Positions 35,912 to 45,461 of a DNA stretch of 64,000 nt are shown here, piece after piece (within the stretch, counting starts at the first letter, position 1; every line of letters starts with the position of its first letter). The translations under genes and the position numbers were made by a program. The DNA comes from Isosphaeraceae bacterium (GTDB lineage: Bacteria; Planctomycetota; Planctomycetia; Isosphaerales; Isosphaeraceae). The stretch is taken from positions 4,758,287-4,822,286 of the forward strand of contig BPJS01000001.1 in NCBI GenBank assembly GCA_026004735.1. Reading direction: 5' to 3'. The notes beneath the pieces were generated by a model that was given only the letters and a program-made list of their open reading frames with translations, did no database searches and was not told the origin of the DNA.

Positions 35912-38086
35912 ATGGTTGCGGTGCGGTTGCCGGATGGGTCGGTTCGGGAGTATCCGGAGGGGGTCCGGCCACGGGAGGTGGCCGAGTCGATTGGGTCGCG
36001 GCTGGCGGGGGCGGCGGTGGCGGCGGTGGCCGATGGTCGGGTGGTGGATCTGGACGCGACGCTGGAAGCCCAGGATGGGGAGCCGATTGCGCTGTCGATT
36101 CTGACGCCGAGCGATCGTGATGCGTTGGACGTATTGCGGCATTCGACGGCGCACGTCATGGCGCGAGCGATCCTGCGGCTGTTTCCAGGGACCCAACTGG
36201 CTTTTGGGCCGACGACGGGTTCGGGGTTTTACTACGACGTGTTGATCCCGGGCCGGTCGCTTTCGGAGGAGGATTTTCCGGCGATCGAGGCCGAGATGGC
36301 GCGGATTGTGGCGGCGGGGGAGCCGTTTGAGCGGTTTACGCTGCCGCAGGGCGAGGCCCGGCAGTTCTGCCTGGATCTGGGTCAGACGCTCAAGGTTCAA
36401 CACATTGATGAGGAATTGAGTCAGGCGCGGTATGGGCCGACGCTGAGCTTTTATCGTCAGGGGGAGTTTGTGGATCTCTGCCGGGGTCCGCACCTGCCGC
36501 ACGCGGGCAAGATTGGGGCGTTTAAGTTGACGTCGATTGCCGGGGCCTACTGGAAGGGGCGAAGCGAGGGGCCGGTGCTCCAGCGGGTCTACGGCACGGC
36601 TTTCTTCTCACGCAAGGAGTTGGAGGCGTACCTGCATCAGATTGAGGAAGCCAAGAAGCGGGATCATCGGCGGCTGGGCAAGGAGCTGGGGCTGTTTACG
36701 ATCTCGCCGCTGGTTGGCTCGGGGCTGATCCTCTGGATGCCGAAGGGGGCGACGGTCCGGGGGGTGCTCGAGCAATTTCTCAAAGAGGAGCTGGTCCGGC
36801 GTGGGTATGAGCCGGTTTATACGCCGCACCTGGGGAAGGTCGAGCTGTATCGGTGCAGCGGGCATCATCCGTATTACCGGGACAGCCAGTTTCCGACGCT
36901 GAAGATGTTGAGCGATGCGGCGATGGCGTTGGTGACGGGGCTGGAGAAAGGGACGCTGGACGAAGCCGCCCAGAAGGCGCTGCTGGCCGAGGCGCGGATC
37001 GCCGAGGGGCCGTATTGGGCGTTGGATTCGGCGGGGCGGGTGGCATATGTCGAGGAGCACGGGGTCAGCGAGGAGTATTTGCTCAAGCCGATGAACTGCC
37101 CCCATCACATTCAGATCTATGCGGCGCAACCGCGGAGCTACCGGGAGTTGCCGTTGCGGTTGGCCGAATTTGGGACGGTGTATCGGTATGAGCAATCGGG
37201 GGAGTTGTCGGGGCTGACGCGGGTGCGGGGATTCACGCAGGACGATGCGCACTTGTTTTGCACGCCGGAGCAGGTGCGTTCGGAGTTTCGCGCGACGATG
37301 GAGCTGACGCAGTATGTGCTGGGCAGTCTGGGGCTGAACGACTACCGGCTGCGGTTGTCGAAGTCGGACCCGAGCGACCCAAAATATCAGGGAGCCGCCG
37401 GGGAGACGTGGCGTCGGGCCGAGGAGGATATTCGGACGGTGCTCGACGAGATGGGGTTGCCCTACGAGGAGGCGCCGGGGGAGGCGGCGTTTTATGGACC
37501 CAAGGCCGATTTTCTGGTGCGGGACTGCCTGGGGCGGCAATGGCAGTTGGGCACGGTCCAACTGGATTATGTGCTGCCGGAGCGGTTTGGGCTGGAGTAT
37601 ATCGGGCCGGACAATCAGCCGCATCGTCCGGTGATGATTCACCGGGCGCCGTTTGGGTCGATGGAGCGGTTTATGGGGATTTTGATTGAGCATTTTGGAG
37701 GGGCGTTTCCGCTCTGGCTAGCGCCGGAGCAGGTGCGGGTGTTGCCGATCTCGGAGAAGGTGTTCGGGTATGCGGAGACCGTTCTGGGCGCATTGAAGGG
37801 GGCGGGGCTGCGGGCGACGGTGGATCGGCGGTCGGAGAAGATCGGGGCCAAGATCCGGGATGCCCAGCTCGAAAAGGTGCCGGTGATGTGGGTGGTCGGT
37901 CAGAAGGAGGCGGAGGCGGGCCAGGTGGCGTACCGGGACCGTTCGGCCGGCGACCAAGGCGCGATGCCGCTCGACGAGGCGCTCGAGCGGGTCAGGCGGG
38001 AGGTGGCGGCGCGGGTGGTTGGGGAGCGGCCGACCTGGCCCGGGACCGAATCGGCCGGCGGGGATCAAGAACGGTTCAGCGATTGA
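35912..38086 (+). CDS. thrS: Threonyl-tRNA synthetase
   Basis: ATG at 35912 begins the TGS domain ([14 protein letters not shown]); an upstream in-frame ATG at 35885 is less likely. The editing domain has HSTAH and CRGPHLPH with the expected His and Cys. The class II core has the KPMNCPHH motif (motif 2 region), FTQDDAH, GAFYGPK-like [10 protein letters not shown] and the motif-3 region [15 protein letters not shown]. The anticodon-binding domain closes the protein. Relative to common ThrRS, about 50 extra residues lie between [10 protein letters not shown] and KPMNCPHH (encoded about 36897-37080). Product length is 724 residues. It heads the thrS-infC-rpmI-rplT-pheS series. Confidence 0.95.
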   Translation: MVAVRLPDGSVREYPEGVRPREVAESIGSRLAGAAVAAVADGRVVDLDATLEAQDGEPIALSILTPSDRDALDVLRHSTAHVMARAILRLFPGTQLAFGPTTGSGFYYDVLIPGRSLSEEDFPAIEAEMARIVAAGEPFERFTLPQGEARQFCLDLGQTLKVQHIDEELSQARYGPTLSFYRQGEFVDLCRGPHLPHAGKIGAFKLTSIAGAYWKGRSEGPVLQRVYGTAFFSRKELEAYLHQIEEAKKRDHRRLGKELGLFTISPLVGSGLILWMPKGATVRGVLEQFLKEELVRRGYEPVYTPHLGKVELYRCSGHHPYYRDSQFPTLKMLSDAAMALVTGLEKGTLDEAAQKALLAEARIAEGPYWALDSAGRVAYVEEHGVSEEYLLKPMNCPHHIQIYAAQPRSYRELPLRLAEFGTVYRYEQSGELSGLTRVRGFTQDDAHLFCTPEQVRSEFRATMELTQYVLGSLGLNDYRLRLSKSDPSDPKYQGAAGETWRRAEEDIRTVLDEMGLPYEEAPGEAAFYGPKADFLVRDCLGRQWQLGTVQLDYVLPERFGLEYIGPDNQPHRPVMIHRAPFGSMERFMGILIEHFGGAFPLWLAPEQVRVLPISEKVFGYAETVLGALKGAGLRATVDRRSEKIGAKIRDAQLEKVPVMWVVGQKEAEAGQVAYRDRSAGDQGAMPLDEALERVRREVAARVVGERPTWPGTESAGGDQERFSD

Positions 38087-38223
38087 GAACTCGGGCGGGA
38101 GCCAGGGCAAGCGGCGCGATTGGCGTGAGGCGTCCGGGGCGTGGAAACCGGAAAACGGTTTGGGGGGGCAGTGAACGGGCTGGAAGACCTGGCCGCGGAG
38201 GTTTTGGGGAAGGGCTGGTACGC

Positions 38224-38252
38224 TTGACACAAACGGCGCGGGAGTCTAGTTT
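38224..38252 (+). promoter_or_regulatory. Candidate promoter of infC
   Basis: Perfect TTGACA (38224-38229), a 17-base spacer and TAGTTT (38247-38252). It would give a leader of about 100 bases before the AUU start, long enough for feedback control. Confidence 0.6.
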
Positions 38253-38358
38253 CAAGCATTGCCGAGAAGCCGGCGGCGCGAGGGTTGCCGCGGCCAGCGA
38301 GGCCGGACCGCGTGCCGGCGATCTCCGAGCTTGACTCGTCCCCCGGGAGAAGGACGCC

Positions 38359-38889
38359 ATTTCTCGTTTCGACCGTACTCAGCCGCAGGAGCGCGGGCTC
38401 CGATACAACGAGCAAATCCGAATTACCCCGGTCCGCCTGATCGGCGCGGATGGGCAGATGTTGGGGGTAGTGCCAACCGGCAAGGCCTTGGAGATGGCCC
38501 GAGAGGCCGGGCTGGACCTGGTGGAGGTTGCGCCCCAGGAACGGCCGCCGGTTTGCAAGATCATGGACTATGGCAAGTTCAAGTATGAACAGAAGAAGAA
38601 GTCGGCCAAGCAGAAGACGCATCAGGTCCAGGTCAAGGAGATTCGGGTTCGTCCCAAGACGGGAGATGAGGACATCCGGGTCAAGGTACGCAAAGCCCGA
38701 GAGTTTCTGGAGGACAAGGACAAGGTGCTGGTGAATGTTTTGTTTCGCGGGCGGGAGCTGGCGCACATTGAAGAGGGCCGCAAGGTGATGGACGAGGTGC
38801 TCCAGATGCTCGAGGATGTCTGCCGGATTGAGAAGGCGCCGTCGATGGAAGGCAAGCGGCTGACGGCGCTGGTGGCGCCCCGGAGTTAG
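38359..38889 (+). CDS. infC: Translation initiation factor IF-3 with AUU start codon
   Basis: IF-3 binds the 30S subunit and proofreads initiation. No ATG, GTG or TTG is placed to include the conserved N-terminus. Reading from ATT at 38359, five bases after GAAGGA, gives [19 protein letters not shown] and the rest of the N-terminal domain, so ATT is the start. The 176-residue product has the linker ([17 protein letters not shown]) and C-terminal domain ([20 protein letters not shown]). A non-standard start that IF-3 itself rejects is the known autoregulation of infC in many bacteria. An ATG-based call at 38458 would lose 33 residues. A strong promoter candidate lies upstream. Confidence 0.95.
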   Translation: MSRFDRTQPQERGLRYNEQIRITPVRLIGADGQMLGVVPTGKALEMAREAGLDLVEVAPQERPPVCKIMDYGKFKYEQKKKSAKQKTHQVQVKEIRVRPKTGDEDIRVKVRKAREFLEDKDKVLVNVLFRGRELAHIEEGRKVMDEVLQMLEDVCRIEKAPSMEGKRLTALVAPRS

Positions 38890-39254
38890 TCGGGGCAGTG
38901 ATTGTCGAGCCGCCGGTCTGGCGGCGTGTGGGAGCGGCCCGATCCTGCACCCGGTCCGGGGCGACCCGGGGCGGTGCCCCGGTGCCCGCCCGGGCGGGGG
39001 TGGGGTGAGGGGTCAGAGTCGGCAGTGCGACCGGCGCGGGCCGGCGGGGAGTCGAGGGGGGAAGGCCGCGACGGAGGCTCCCTCTTGGCGGGGGAGGCCG
39101 GCGTTTGGTAGATTCTTGAGCTCGTCCCTGGCGCGAAGTCGCGGGGAGTGATGGCGCGATGAGGGCGGCCGGCGTGGCCGCTGTTTTTGTCGGGGAGTGC
39201 GGCGGCGGGCGTTGAGCCGAGCGCTGCGTGTGCTGTTATTGGGATGTCGAGGCC
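38890..39254. other. 365-base region between infC and rpmI
   Basis: It contains GC-rich inverted repeats around 38960-39000 and a promoter candidate (39085-39114). No coding frame was found. The length could allow a ribosomal-protein-responsive leader for rpmI-rplT, but no known fold was recognised. Confidence 0.4.
39085..39114 (+). promoter_or_regulatory. Candidate promoter of rpmI-rplT
   Basis: TTGGCG (39085-39090), an 18-base spacer and TAGATT (39109-39114), about 140 bases before the rpmI start. Confidence 0.45.
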
Positions 39255-39521
39255 ATGCCCAGCATCAAGATGAAGACCCATAAGGGGGTCAAGAAGCGGT
39301 TCAAGGTGTCGGCGACGGGCAAGGTCTCGCACAAGCCCTGTGGGTCGTCGCACTTGAACAGCCACAAGAGCGGGAAGAAGATCCGGCGGTTGCGGCGGCG
39401 TAAGTTTTTGAAAGGGCCGGCGTACGAAGCGCGGTTGCGTGCGGCGCTACTGGTCAAGAAGCCGAAGCCGCCAGCCCTGCCGGCGCAGGACGAGGGCGAG
39501 AGCGGCGGGACGGTTGGCTGA
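39255..39521 (+). CDS. rpmI: 50S ribosomal protein bL35
   Basis: The 88-residue product begins PSIKMKTHKGVKKRFKVSATG, the conserved L35 start, and continues with HLNSHKSGKKIRRLRR. The body matches the usual 65 residues, and about 20 extra residues (Pro- and Glu-rich) extend the C-terminus. ATG at 39255 is fixed by the conserved N-terminus. It lies 78 bases before rplT. Confidence 0.95.
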   Translation: MPSIKMKTHKGVKKRFKVSATGKVSHKPCGSSHLNSHKSGKKIRRLRRRKFLKGPAYEARLRAALLVKKPKPPALPAQDEGESGGTVG

Positions 39522-39599
39522 GTGGGCTGGCCGGTGGTGGGGACCGGCCAGAGCCGGTTCCCGAGAGAGCGTTGAACGGGGACGGAACGAGGAGTCGCG

Positions 39600-39986
39600 A
39601 TGCGAGCACGTAAGGGCGCGGCCCGCAATCAGGCCAAGAAGCGTTTGTTCAAGGCGGTCAAGGGTTTTGTGGGCGGGCGGCGGCGGTTGCTGCGGTCGGC
39701 CAAAGAGACGCTGTTGCGGGCCGGCATGTTTGCGTACCGCGATCGGCGGACCCGAAAGCGGGATTTTCGGCGGTTGTGGATCACGCGGCTGTCGGCAGCC
39801 GCCGAGATGCGTGGGCTGAGGTATAGCCAACTGATTTATGGACTGAAGGCCGCGCAGATTGGTCTGGACCGCAAGAGCCTGTCGGAGCTGGCGATTCGGG
39901 ATCCGGAGACGTTCGACGCGGTGGTGAGCTTGGCGCGGCCGCATATCGACGCCAAGTTTGCCGTCGGGGCGACAGGGGCGGCTTGA
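39600..39986 (+). CDS. rplT: 50S ribosomal protein bL20
   Basis: ATG at 39600 has GAGGAG upstream. The 128-residue protein shows the L20 pattern: a basic N-terminal extension ([29 protein letters not shown]), [18 protein letters not shown] and [24 protein letters not shown]. Its first residues read MRARKGA rather than the more usual MPRVKRG. It binds 23S rRNA early in 50S assembly. In other bacteria it represses its own operon through the leader. Confidence 0.96.
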   Translation: MRARKGAARNQAKKRLFKAVKGFVGGRRRLLRSAKETLLRAGMFAYRDRRTRKRDFRRLWITRLSAAAEMRGLRYSQLIYGLKAAQIGLDRKSLSELAIRDPETFDAVVSLARPHIDAKFAVGATGAA

Positions 39987-40182
39987 TGGTTTGGAGGCCG
40001 GGCAGGCTGGGCCGAGGCGACTCAGACGAGGTCGGCCCGGCCTGGGGTCGCGGCGGGGCCGGGGCTGGGCAAGAGCCGGGGCGGGTTGGGTGGTGAAGGC
40101 GGCCGGCGCGGGCCGGTGCTGAGTCGGGGCGATCGGAGGGGATGGGGGCGGAGGATCGGCCTGGGTGGTGCGGGAAACCGAG

Positions 40183-41199
40183 ATGGGATCAGCGACCGGC
40201 CCGGACGCTCGGATCGACGGCCTGGGCGAGCTGGATGCTTTGGAGGCAGCCGGTCGAGCGGCGTTTGCGGCGGCGGCGGACGCGGCGGCCGTTGAAGCGG
40301 CGCGGGTGGAGTATCTCGGCCAGAAGCATGGCAAGCTGAGGGCAGCCCAGGAGCGGCTCAAGCAGTTGCCGGCCGAGGCGCGGCGGGTTTACGGCCAGCG
40401 GTTCAACGCGGTTCGGGAAGCGCTGGAGGCGGCGCACCGGGCGGCGCGGGAGCGGCTGGAGCGGCCAGCGCGGGCCGAGGCGGGGGTGGACGTGACGCTG
40501 CCGGGGCGCCGGCCGCGGCTGGGGCATCTGCACCCCCTGACGCAGACGGCCAACGAGCTGATCGACGTCTTTGGCCGCTTCGGCTTTTCGGTGGCTCGGG
40601 GGCCGGAGGTCGAGGATGTTTTCCACAATTTTGAGGCGTTGAACATCCCGCCAGCGCACCCAGCGCGGGATCCGCTCGACAATTTCTACCTGCCGGGCGG
40701 TCGGATGCTGCGGAGCCAGACCAGCACGGTCCAGATCCGGGTGATGGAAAGTCAGCCGCCGCCGGTGCGTGTGATTGCGATCGGGCGGGTGTATCGGCCC
40801 GATGCGGTCGACGCGACCCATTCGTTCATGTTTCACCAGATCGAGGGGCTGATGGTCGACCGGGGTGTGACGATGGCCGACCTGAAGACCGTCTTGCGGC
40901 TGTTTGCGGAGAGCTATTTGGGGCGGGACGTGAAGATCCGGTTCCGACCGAGCTTCTTTCCGTTCACGGAGCCATCGGTCGAGGTGGACATGCAGTGGCA
41001 TGGGGGCGAGCGCTGGGTCGAGATGGGCGGGGCGGGGATGGTCGATCCCAACGTCTTCCGGGCGGTGGGTTACGACCCCGAGGAGGTGACCGGATTTGCG
41101 TTCGGGCTGGGCATTGAGCGGCTGTGCATGCGTCGGCACGGGATTGATGACATCCGGCTGCTGTACCAGAACGACGCCCGATTCCTGGCCCAATTCTGA
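40183..41199 (+). CDS. pheS: Phenylalanyl-tRNA synthetase alpha subunit
   Basis: The 338-residue product has the N-terminal coiled-coil ([36 protein letters not shown]). The class II core follows: [30 protein letters not shown], motif 2 FRxx-type [23 protein letters not shown] and motif 3 [21 protein letters not shown] at 40183 is taken as start; a GTG at 40165 is in frame. It follows rplT after 196 bases. The matching beta subunit lies 2 kb downstream beyond two unrelated genes rather than directly adjacent. Confidence 0.95.
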   Translation: MGSATGPDARIDGLGELDALEAAGRAAFAAAADAAAVEAARVEYLGQKHGKLRAAQERLKQLPAEARRVYGQRFNAVREALEAAHRAARERLERPARAEAGVDVTLPGRRPRLGHLHPLTQTANELIDVFGRFGFSVARGPEVEDVFHNFEALNIPPAHPARDPLDNFYLPGGRMLRSQTSTVQIRVMESQPPPVRVIAIGRVYRPDAVDATHSFMFHQIEGLMVDRGVTMADLKTVLRLFAESYLGRDVKIRFRPSFFPFTEPSVEVDMQWHGGERWVEMGGAGMVDPNVFRAVGYDPEEVTGFAFGLGIERLCMRRHGIDDIRLLYQNDARFLAQF

Positions 41200-41414
41200 G
41201 AGGCGGAAAGGGTCGGTGTCTCGCCGGCGGGGCGTGGGCAATGGTAGGATGATGTATGGGATTTGGCCCCCAGTGGGAATTGATTCGGGCGGCATCGGAG
41301 GCGGCGTTGAGGTAGGGTGCGGCCCGAGGGGAGAATAGCCTGGCTGGAAAGGCGAGGGGCGGACGCTGTGCCTGAGCATTTCCGCCGATTGCCGCGAGAG
41401 GAGGCCCGGACGCC

Positions 41415-41657
41415 ATGAATACCGCAACTGTGCATGGGCCGGTGGTGATTGGGGTGGATCCGATCGCCGGCGGCGTGACCGCGCATCACCGGGACTTTCC
41501 GGAAATCCGGGCGCGAGGGCGTGATCCGGTCGACGCGGCGACCCAGCTTGCGCGGCAATTGATGCGTGCGTTGGATACGGCGCTGACGGCCTGGCGGCGG
41601 GATACGATTCAAGGGGCGATTACGGACGTCGAGCGGTTTGCGGCCGCACAGAGCTGA
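41415..41657 (+). CDS. Small protein of unknown function, HicB-like appearance
   Basis: The 80-residue product starts at ATG 41415 with GAGGAGG eleven bases upstream. It has a short beta-like opening (PVVIGVDPIAGGVTAHH), a DFPEIRARGRDPVDAATQLARQL segment and a final helix. The middle loosely resembles HicB/UPF0150 proteins (a DFPE...GxDxxxA pattern), but there is no HicA neighbour and no helix-turn-helix. It sits between pheS and the PqaA-like gene. Real gene judged by the ribosome site and protein-like composition; function unknown. Confidence 0.6.
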   Translation: MNTATVHGPVVIGVDPIAGGVTAHHRDFPEIRARGRDPVDAATQLARQLMRALDTALTAWRRDTIQGAITDVERFAAAQS

Positions 41658-41710
41658 TTGCGGGACCGATCGCCGGTGAGACCGCCTGACCGCGGGAGCA
41701 ACGGGGAACG

Positions 41711-43087
41711 ATGAGGGTGCACACAATGGCGGGGTTGGTCTGGCCGTTGCTCGGAATCGCGGGGATGGTTGCCGCCCAGGCGCCGGCGGGCGGACCGCTC
41801 TTTGAGTATCTGGCGCGGGCCGAGCCGGCCTATCGCTGGGACCAGATCGGGAACGATACCACGCCGGCGGGCAAGATTTACACGTTTGAATTGCGGTCGC
41901 AGACGTGGCGAGGAGGAGACTGGACCCACCAGCTCCGCGTCTATGAGCCTGCGGAGCTGCCGTATCCGCGGTTGATGCTGCTGATGATTGCCGGAGGGCG
42001 AGTGGGCGGGACGGTCAGGCCGTCGGACCATGAGCAGGGTTTTCAACTAGCGCGGGCGTGTGGCGCCCGGGTGGCGGTCTTGCCCCAGGTTCCGAACCAG
42101 CCGCTACTGGGCGACCGGTATGAGGATGATCTGATTGCCGAAACATTTGTCAATTATTTGAAGACACAGGAACCGGATTGGCCGCTGCTGTTTCCGATGG
42201 TCAAAAGCGCGGTCAAGGCGATGGACGCTCTGGAGGCCTGGGCCAGGGAGCGGGGGGTGGAGTTGGATGGGTTTGTAGTGACCGGGGCCTCGAAGCGGGG
42301 CTGGACGACGTGGCTGACGGGGGCAGTTGATGGGCGGGTCAAGGCGATTGCGCCGATGGTGATCCCGACGTTGAACATGAAAGCGCAGGCGGCGCATCAG
42401 CGGGACTCGTGGGGCCAGTATTCCGAGCAGATTGAGGACTATACGCGGCGGGGCCTGACCGAGAAGTTTGACGATCCGGTGGGTCGCCAGCTTTGGAAGA
42501 TGGTGGATCCGTACTCGTATCTGGATCGGATTCGGGTTCCGGTTTTGCAGATCAACGGGACGAATGATCGCTACTGGACGCTGGATTCGGTGAATCTGTT
42601 TTGGGAGGCGATTCGCGGTCCGCGCTACCTATGCCTGTTGCCCAATGCGGGTCATGGTCTGGAGCAGAACCGGGCGTGGGCGATTTCGACGCTGGGGGGC
42701 TTTTTTCGGCATATTGCGACCGGCGCGGCCTGGCCCAAGCTGGAGTTTCGTGCGGAGGACGGCCCGGCGGGCATCGCGCTGACCTTTGGGGCCGACCAGG
42801 TGCCCCGGGCGGTTCGGATCTGGGTGGCGAGCTCGGATTCCCGGGATTTCCGCGAGTCGCGCTGGGCGGTGCTCCAGGAGGTTGCGATACCGGCCGGCGC
42901 AGCGGAGCTACGGCCCTACGTGCATCGGATGAGTCTTTTGCCGGATCGCTATACGGCCGCGTTTGTCGAGTTTGTTTACGAGCAAGACGGTCTGGAGTGT
43001 CACTTGGCGACGCCGGTGGTGATTGCCCGGGGTAATCAGATCATCCGGCCGCGATCGGTCGGGGATGAGGAGCCGGGCCGTCGCTGA
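41711..43087 (+). CDS. PhoPQ-activated pathogenicity-related protein family hydrolase (PqaA-like)
   Basis: The 458-residue product has an N-terminal hydrophobic leader (MAGLVWPLLGIAGMVAAQ). The PhoPQ_related family pattern follows: AYRWDQ, SQTWRGGDWTHQL, VLPQVPNQPL, YEDDLIAETFVNYL, the nucleophile-elbow-like GASKRGWTTW, APMVIPTLNM, LQINGTNDRYWTLDS and the His in NAGHGL. The alpha/beta-hydrolase core with Ser, Asp and His in order appears complete. A Salmonella member is induced by PhoPQ, but the reaction is unknown and planctomycetes carry several copies. Here it interrupts the pheS-pheT pair. Confidence 0.88.
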   Translation: MRVHTMAGLVWPLLGIAGMVAAQAPAGGPLFEYLARAEPAYRWDQIGNDTTPAGKIYTFELRSQTWRGGDWTHQLRVYEPAELPYPRLMLLMIAGGRVGGTVRPSDHEQGFQLARACGARVAVLPQVPNQPLLGDRYEDDLIAETFVNYLKTQEPDWPLLFPMVKSAVKAMDALEAWARERGVELDGFVVTGASKRGWTTWLTGAVDGRVKAIAPMVIPTLNMKAQAAHQRDSWGQYSEQIEDYTRRGLTEKFDDPVGRQLWKMVDPYSYLDRIRVPVLQINGTNDRYWTLDSVNLFWEAIRGPRYLCLLPNAGHGLEQNRAWAISTLGGFFRHIATGAAWPKLEFRAEDGPAGIALTFGADQVPRAVRIWVASSDSRDFRESRWAVLQEVAIPAGAAELRPYVHRMSLLPDRYTAAFVEFVYEQDGLECHLATPVVIARGNQIIRPRSVGDEEPGRR

Positions 43088-43242
43088 GGCTCGGGCTGGG
43101 CGGATCCGGGCTGGGTGGGCCCGGCGATGGTGAGTTAGCGGCTCGGGTCGGCGGGGGAAGAGCCGATGGCGAGGGCAGGCTCGAAGCCGACGGGACGGGG
43201 ACTCGGTAGTGGATTGAACCTGAGGCTGGTGACGGCGACGCC

Positions 43243-45258
43243 ATGATTGTGAGTTGGAACTGGCTGGCGGAGTATGTGCGGCTGGATCGGTCGGTTGAAG
43301 AACTGACCGAGCGGCTGGCGCTGTCGGGTCTGAACCATGAGGGGACGACGGAGGTCGGCGGCGATCTGGCGATTGATCTGGAGGTGACCAGCAATCGGGC
43401 GGATTGCCTGTCGCATTTGGGGATCGCGCGGGAAGTGGCGGTGCTCCAGGGGGACGAGCTCCGGGAGCCCGACCCGAGGCCGGCCGAAGTGGGCGAACCG
43501 GTGGAGCGGCTGACGGCAGTGGCTGTCGAGGCGCCGGATGTGTGCCCGCTGTTCACGGCGCGGGTGGTGACGGGGGTGCGGGTCGGCGAAAGCCCGTGGT
43601 GGATGCGGCGGCGGCTGGAGACGCTGGGCGTTCGGCCGGTGTCGAACGTGGTCGATATCACCAATTACGTGCTGTTTGAGTGCGGCCAGCCGTTGCATGC
43701 CTACGATTTGGACCGGCTGGCTGGCCGCCGCCTGATCGTGCGGAAGGCCCGCGCGGGGGAGACGCTGCGCGCGATCAACGGCAAGGTCTACCCGCTCAGC
43801 CCAGAGATGCTGGTGATTGCCGATGCGGAGCGTCCGGTGGGGCTGGCCGGGGTCATGGGGGGGCTGGAAACGGAGATCGGGCCCGAGACCCGCAATGTGT
43901 TGATCGAGTCGGCGGTGTTTGACCCGGTGTCGGTGCGGCGGACGGCGCGGGCGTTGGGGCTGCACAGTCCGTCGAGCTTCCGGTTCGAGCGGGGGATCGA
44001 CCCGGAGCGGACCGAGTGGGCCAGCCGCCGCTGCGCGGAGCTGATCCTGGAACTGGCCGGCGGGACGCTGCATCGCGGGGTGATTCAGGTTGGGTCGGCG
44101 GAGCGGGAACGGCCGGCGATCGTGCTCCGGTTTGGTCAGATTGGTCGGATCTTGGGCGTGGAGATCGAAGCCGACGAGGCGGTGCGGATTCTTCGGGCGC
44201 TGGGGCTGGAGTGTTTGGAGCGTGGGCCGGAGTCGGCGCGGTTTCGTCCGCCGAGCTGGCGGCCGGACCTGGAGCGCGAGATCGACCTGATCGAAGAGGT
44301 GGCGCGGATTCATGGCTACGACCAGATACCGGAGGATCGGCGGGTGCCCCTGAGCCGGTCGGCGCGGGGACGGCGCGAGCGGGTGGAGGCCGAGGTTCGG
44401 GCCACTCTGGCGGGGCTAGGGCTGAATGAGGCCTACACCTATAGCCTGGTCGCCGAACCGCTCGATACGCCGATCACGATCGAAGGGGCACAGCCGAGCC
44501 TGCGTGTCGATCACTCGAGCCGCAAGAAGGAGACGGCCTTGCGGCAGTCGCTAGTGCCAAGCCTGCTGGCAGCGCGGGCGAGCAACGAGGCGCATGGGAA
44601 TCCCGACGTTGGGCTGTTCGAGATCGCGACCGTCTATTTGCCGCGCGGCGAGACCGAGTTGCCCGACCAGCCGACCCGGCTGGGAATGGTCATGGGGGGT
44701 GATTTCGCGGAGATCAAGGGGGTGGTTGAGGCGCTGGTGGAGCGGCTCCACGTCAACGACCCGGTCGCGGCGCGCCCGCTGGTCTCGCCGCTCTTCCGCG
44801 AGGGGCATGCCGCGGCGTTAAGCTGGGGCGGGGAGGTGCTGGGGTATGTTGGCGTGGTCTCGGAGGCCTGGCGGAAGCGGCTGGATCTGAACGCGGACTG
44901 CGTGGCCGCGGAGTTGGAGCTGGATCGGCTGGTCGAACGGGCGGAGCTAGTCCCCGCCTATCGGCGATTGCCGACGCAGCCGGCGGTGACGCGGGACCTG
45001 TCGCTGGTGGTGGACCGGCGGTTGCCCTGGGCCGAACTGGCGGCGGTGGTCGAAGCGGCGGCCGGCCCTGAGTTGGAGGCGGTGACATACCTCGACACGT
45101 TCACAGGTGGCAATCTGCCGCCGAGTTCCCAGAGTGTGCATTTTGGTCTGCGGTTCCGGCATCCGGAGCGGACGCTAACCGGGGCGGAAGTCGATCAGCG
45201 GGTTGCCGCGGTGGTGGAGGCGTGCCGGACGCGCCTGGGTGCGGAGCTGCGGAGTTAG
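43243..45258 (+). CDS. pheT: Phenylalanyl-tRNA synthetase beta subunit, short form
   Basis: The 671-residue product starts MIVSWNWLAEYVRLDRSVEELTERLALSGL and goes straight to DLEVTSNRADCLSHLGIAREVAVL. It therefore lacks the roughly 110-residue EMAPII-like tRNA-binding domain found near the N-terminus of the ~800-residue bacterial form. The B3/B4 editing part (NVVDITNYVLFECGQPLHAYDLD), B5 domain, catalytic-like core and the C-terminal FDX-ACB domain (PAVTRDLSLVVD, RTLTGAEV) are present. ATG at 43243 is fixed by the conserved N-terminus. The short form is known in several phyla, so this is a lineage trait rather than decay. Confidence 0.95.
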   Translation: MIVSWNWLAEYVRLDRSVEELTERLALSGLNHEGTTEVGGDLAIDLEVTSNRADCLSHLGIAREVAVLQGDELREPDPRPAEVGEPVERLTAVAVEAPDVCPLFTARVVTGVRVGESPWWMRRRLETLGVRPVSNVVDITNYVLFECGQPLHAYDLDRLAGRRLIVRKARAGETLRAINGKVYPLSPEMLVIADAERPVGLAGVMGGLETEIGPETRNVLIESAVFDPVSVRRTARALGLHSPSSFRFERGIDPERTEWASRRCAELILELAGGTLHRGVIQVGSAERERPAIVLRFGQIGRILGVEIEADEAVRILRALGLECLERGPESARFRPPSWRPDLEREIDLIEEVARIHGYDQIPEDRRVPLSRSARGRRERVEAEVRATLAGLGLNEAYTYSLVAEPLDTPITIEGAQPSLRVDHSSRKKETALRQSLVPSLLAARASNEAHGNPDVGLFEIATVYLPRGETELPDQPTRLGMVMGGDFAEIKGVVEALVERLHVNDPVAARPLVSPLFREGHAAALSWGGEVLGYVGVVSEAWRKRLDLNADCVAAELELDRLVERAELVPAYRRLPTQPAVTRDLSLVVDRRLPWAELAAVVEAAAGPELEAVTYLDTFTGGNLPPSSQSVHFGLRFRHPERTLTGAEVDQRVAAVVEACRTRLGAELRS

Positions 45259-45461
45259 GCCGGTGGGGGGGGGAATCTGAGCCTAGGTGAGGCGGTGGTA
45301 CTGCGACGGGTTCAACCTGCACGATGAACGATCGCCGGGGGAAATCTGGGTGCGGATGAGGTGGGAGGGGGGATTGTCGGGGAGGGAGTGACACTTTGGG
45401 GGATCGGACGAGGTATAGGAGGAGATAGGGGAACGGATCGTCCCGGGGGAGTCGCGCCACC

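Noticed and set aside
36608..37693. Minus-strand frame opposite thrS
   Set aside because: Antisense shadow of a highly conserved gene.
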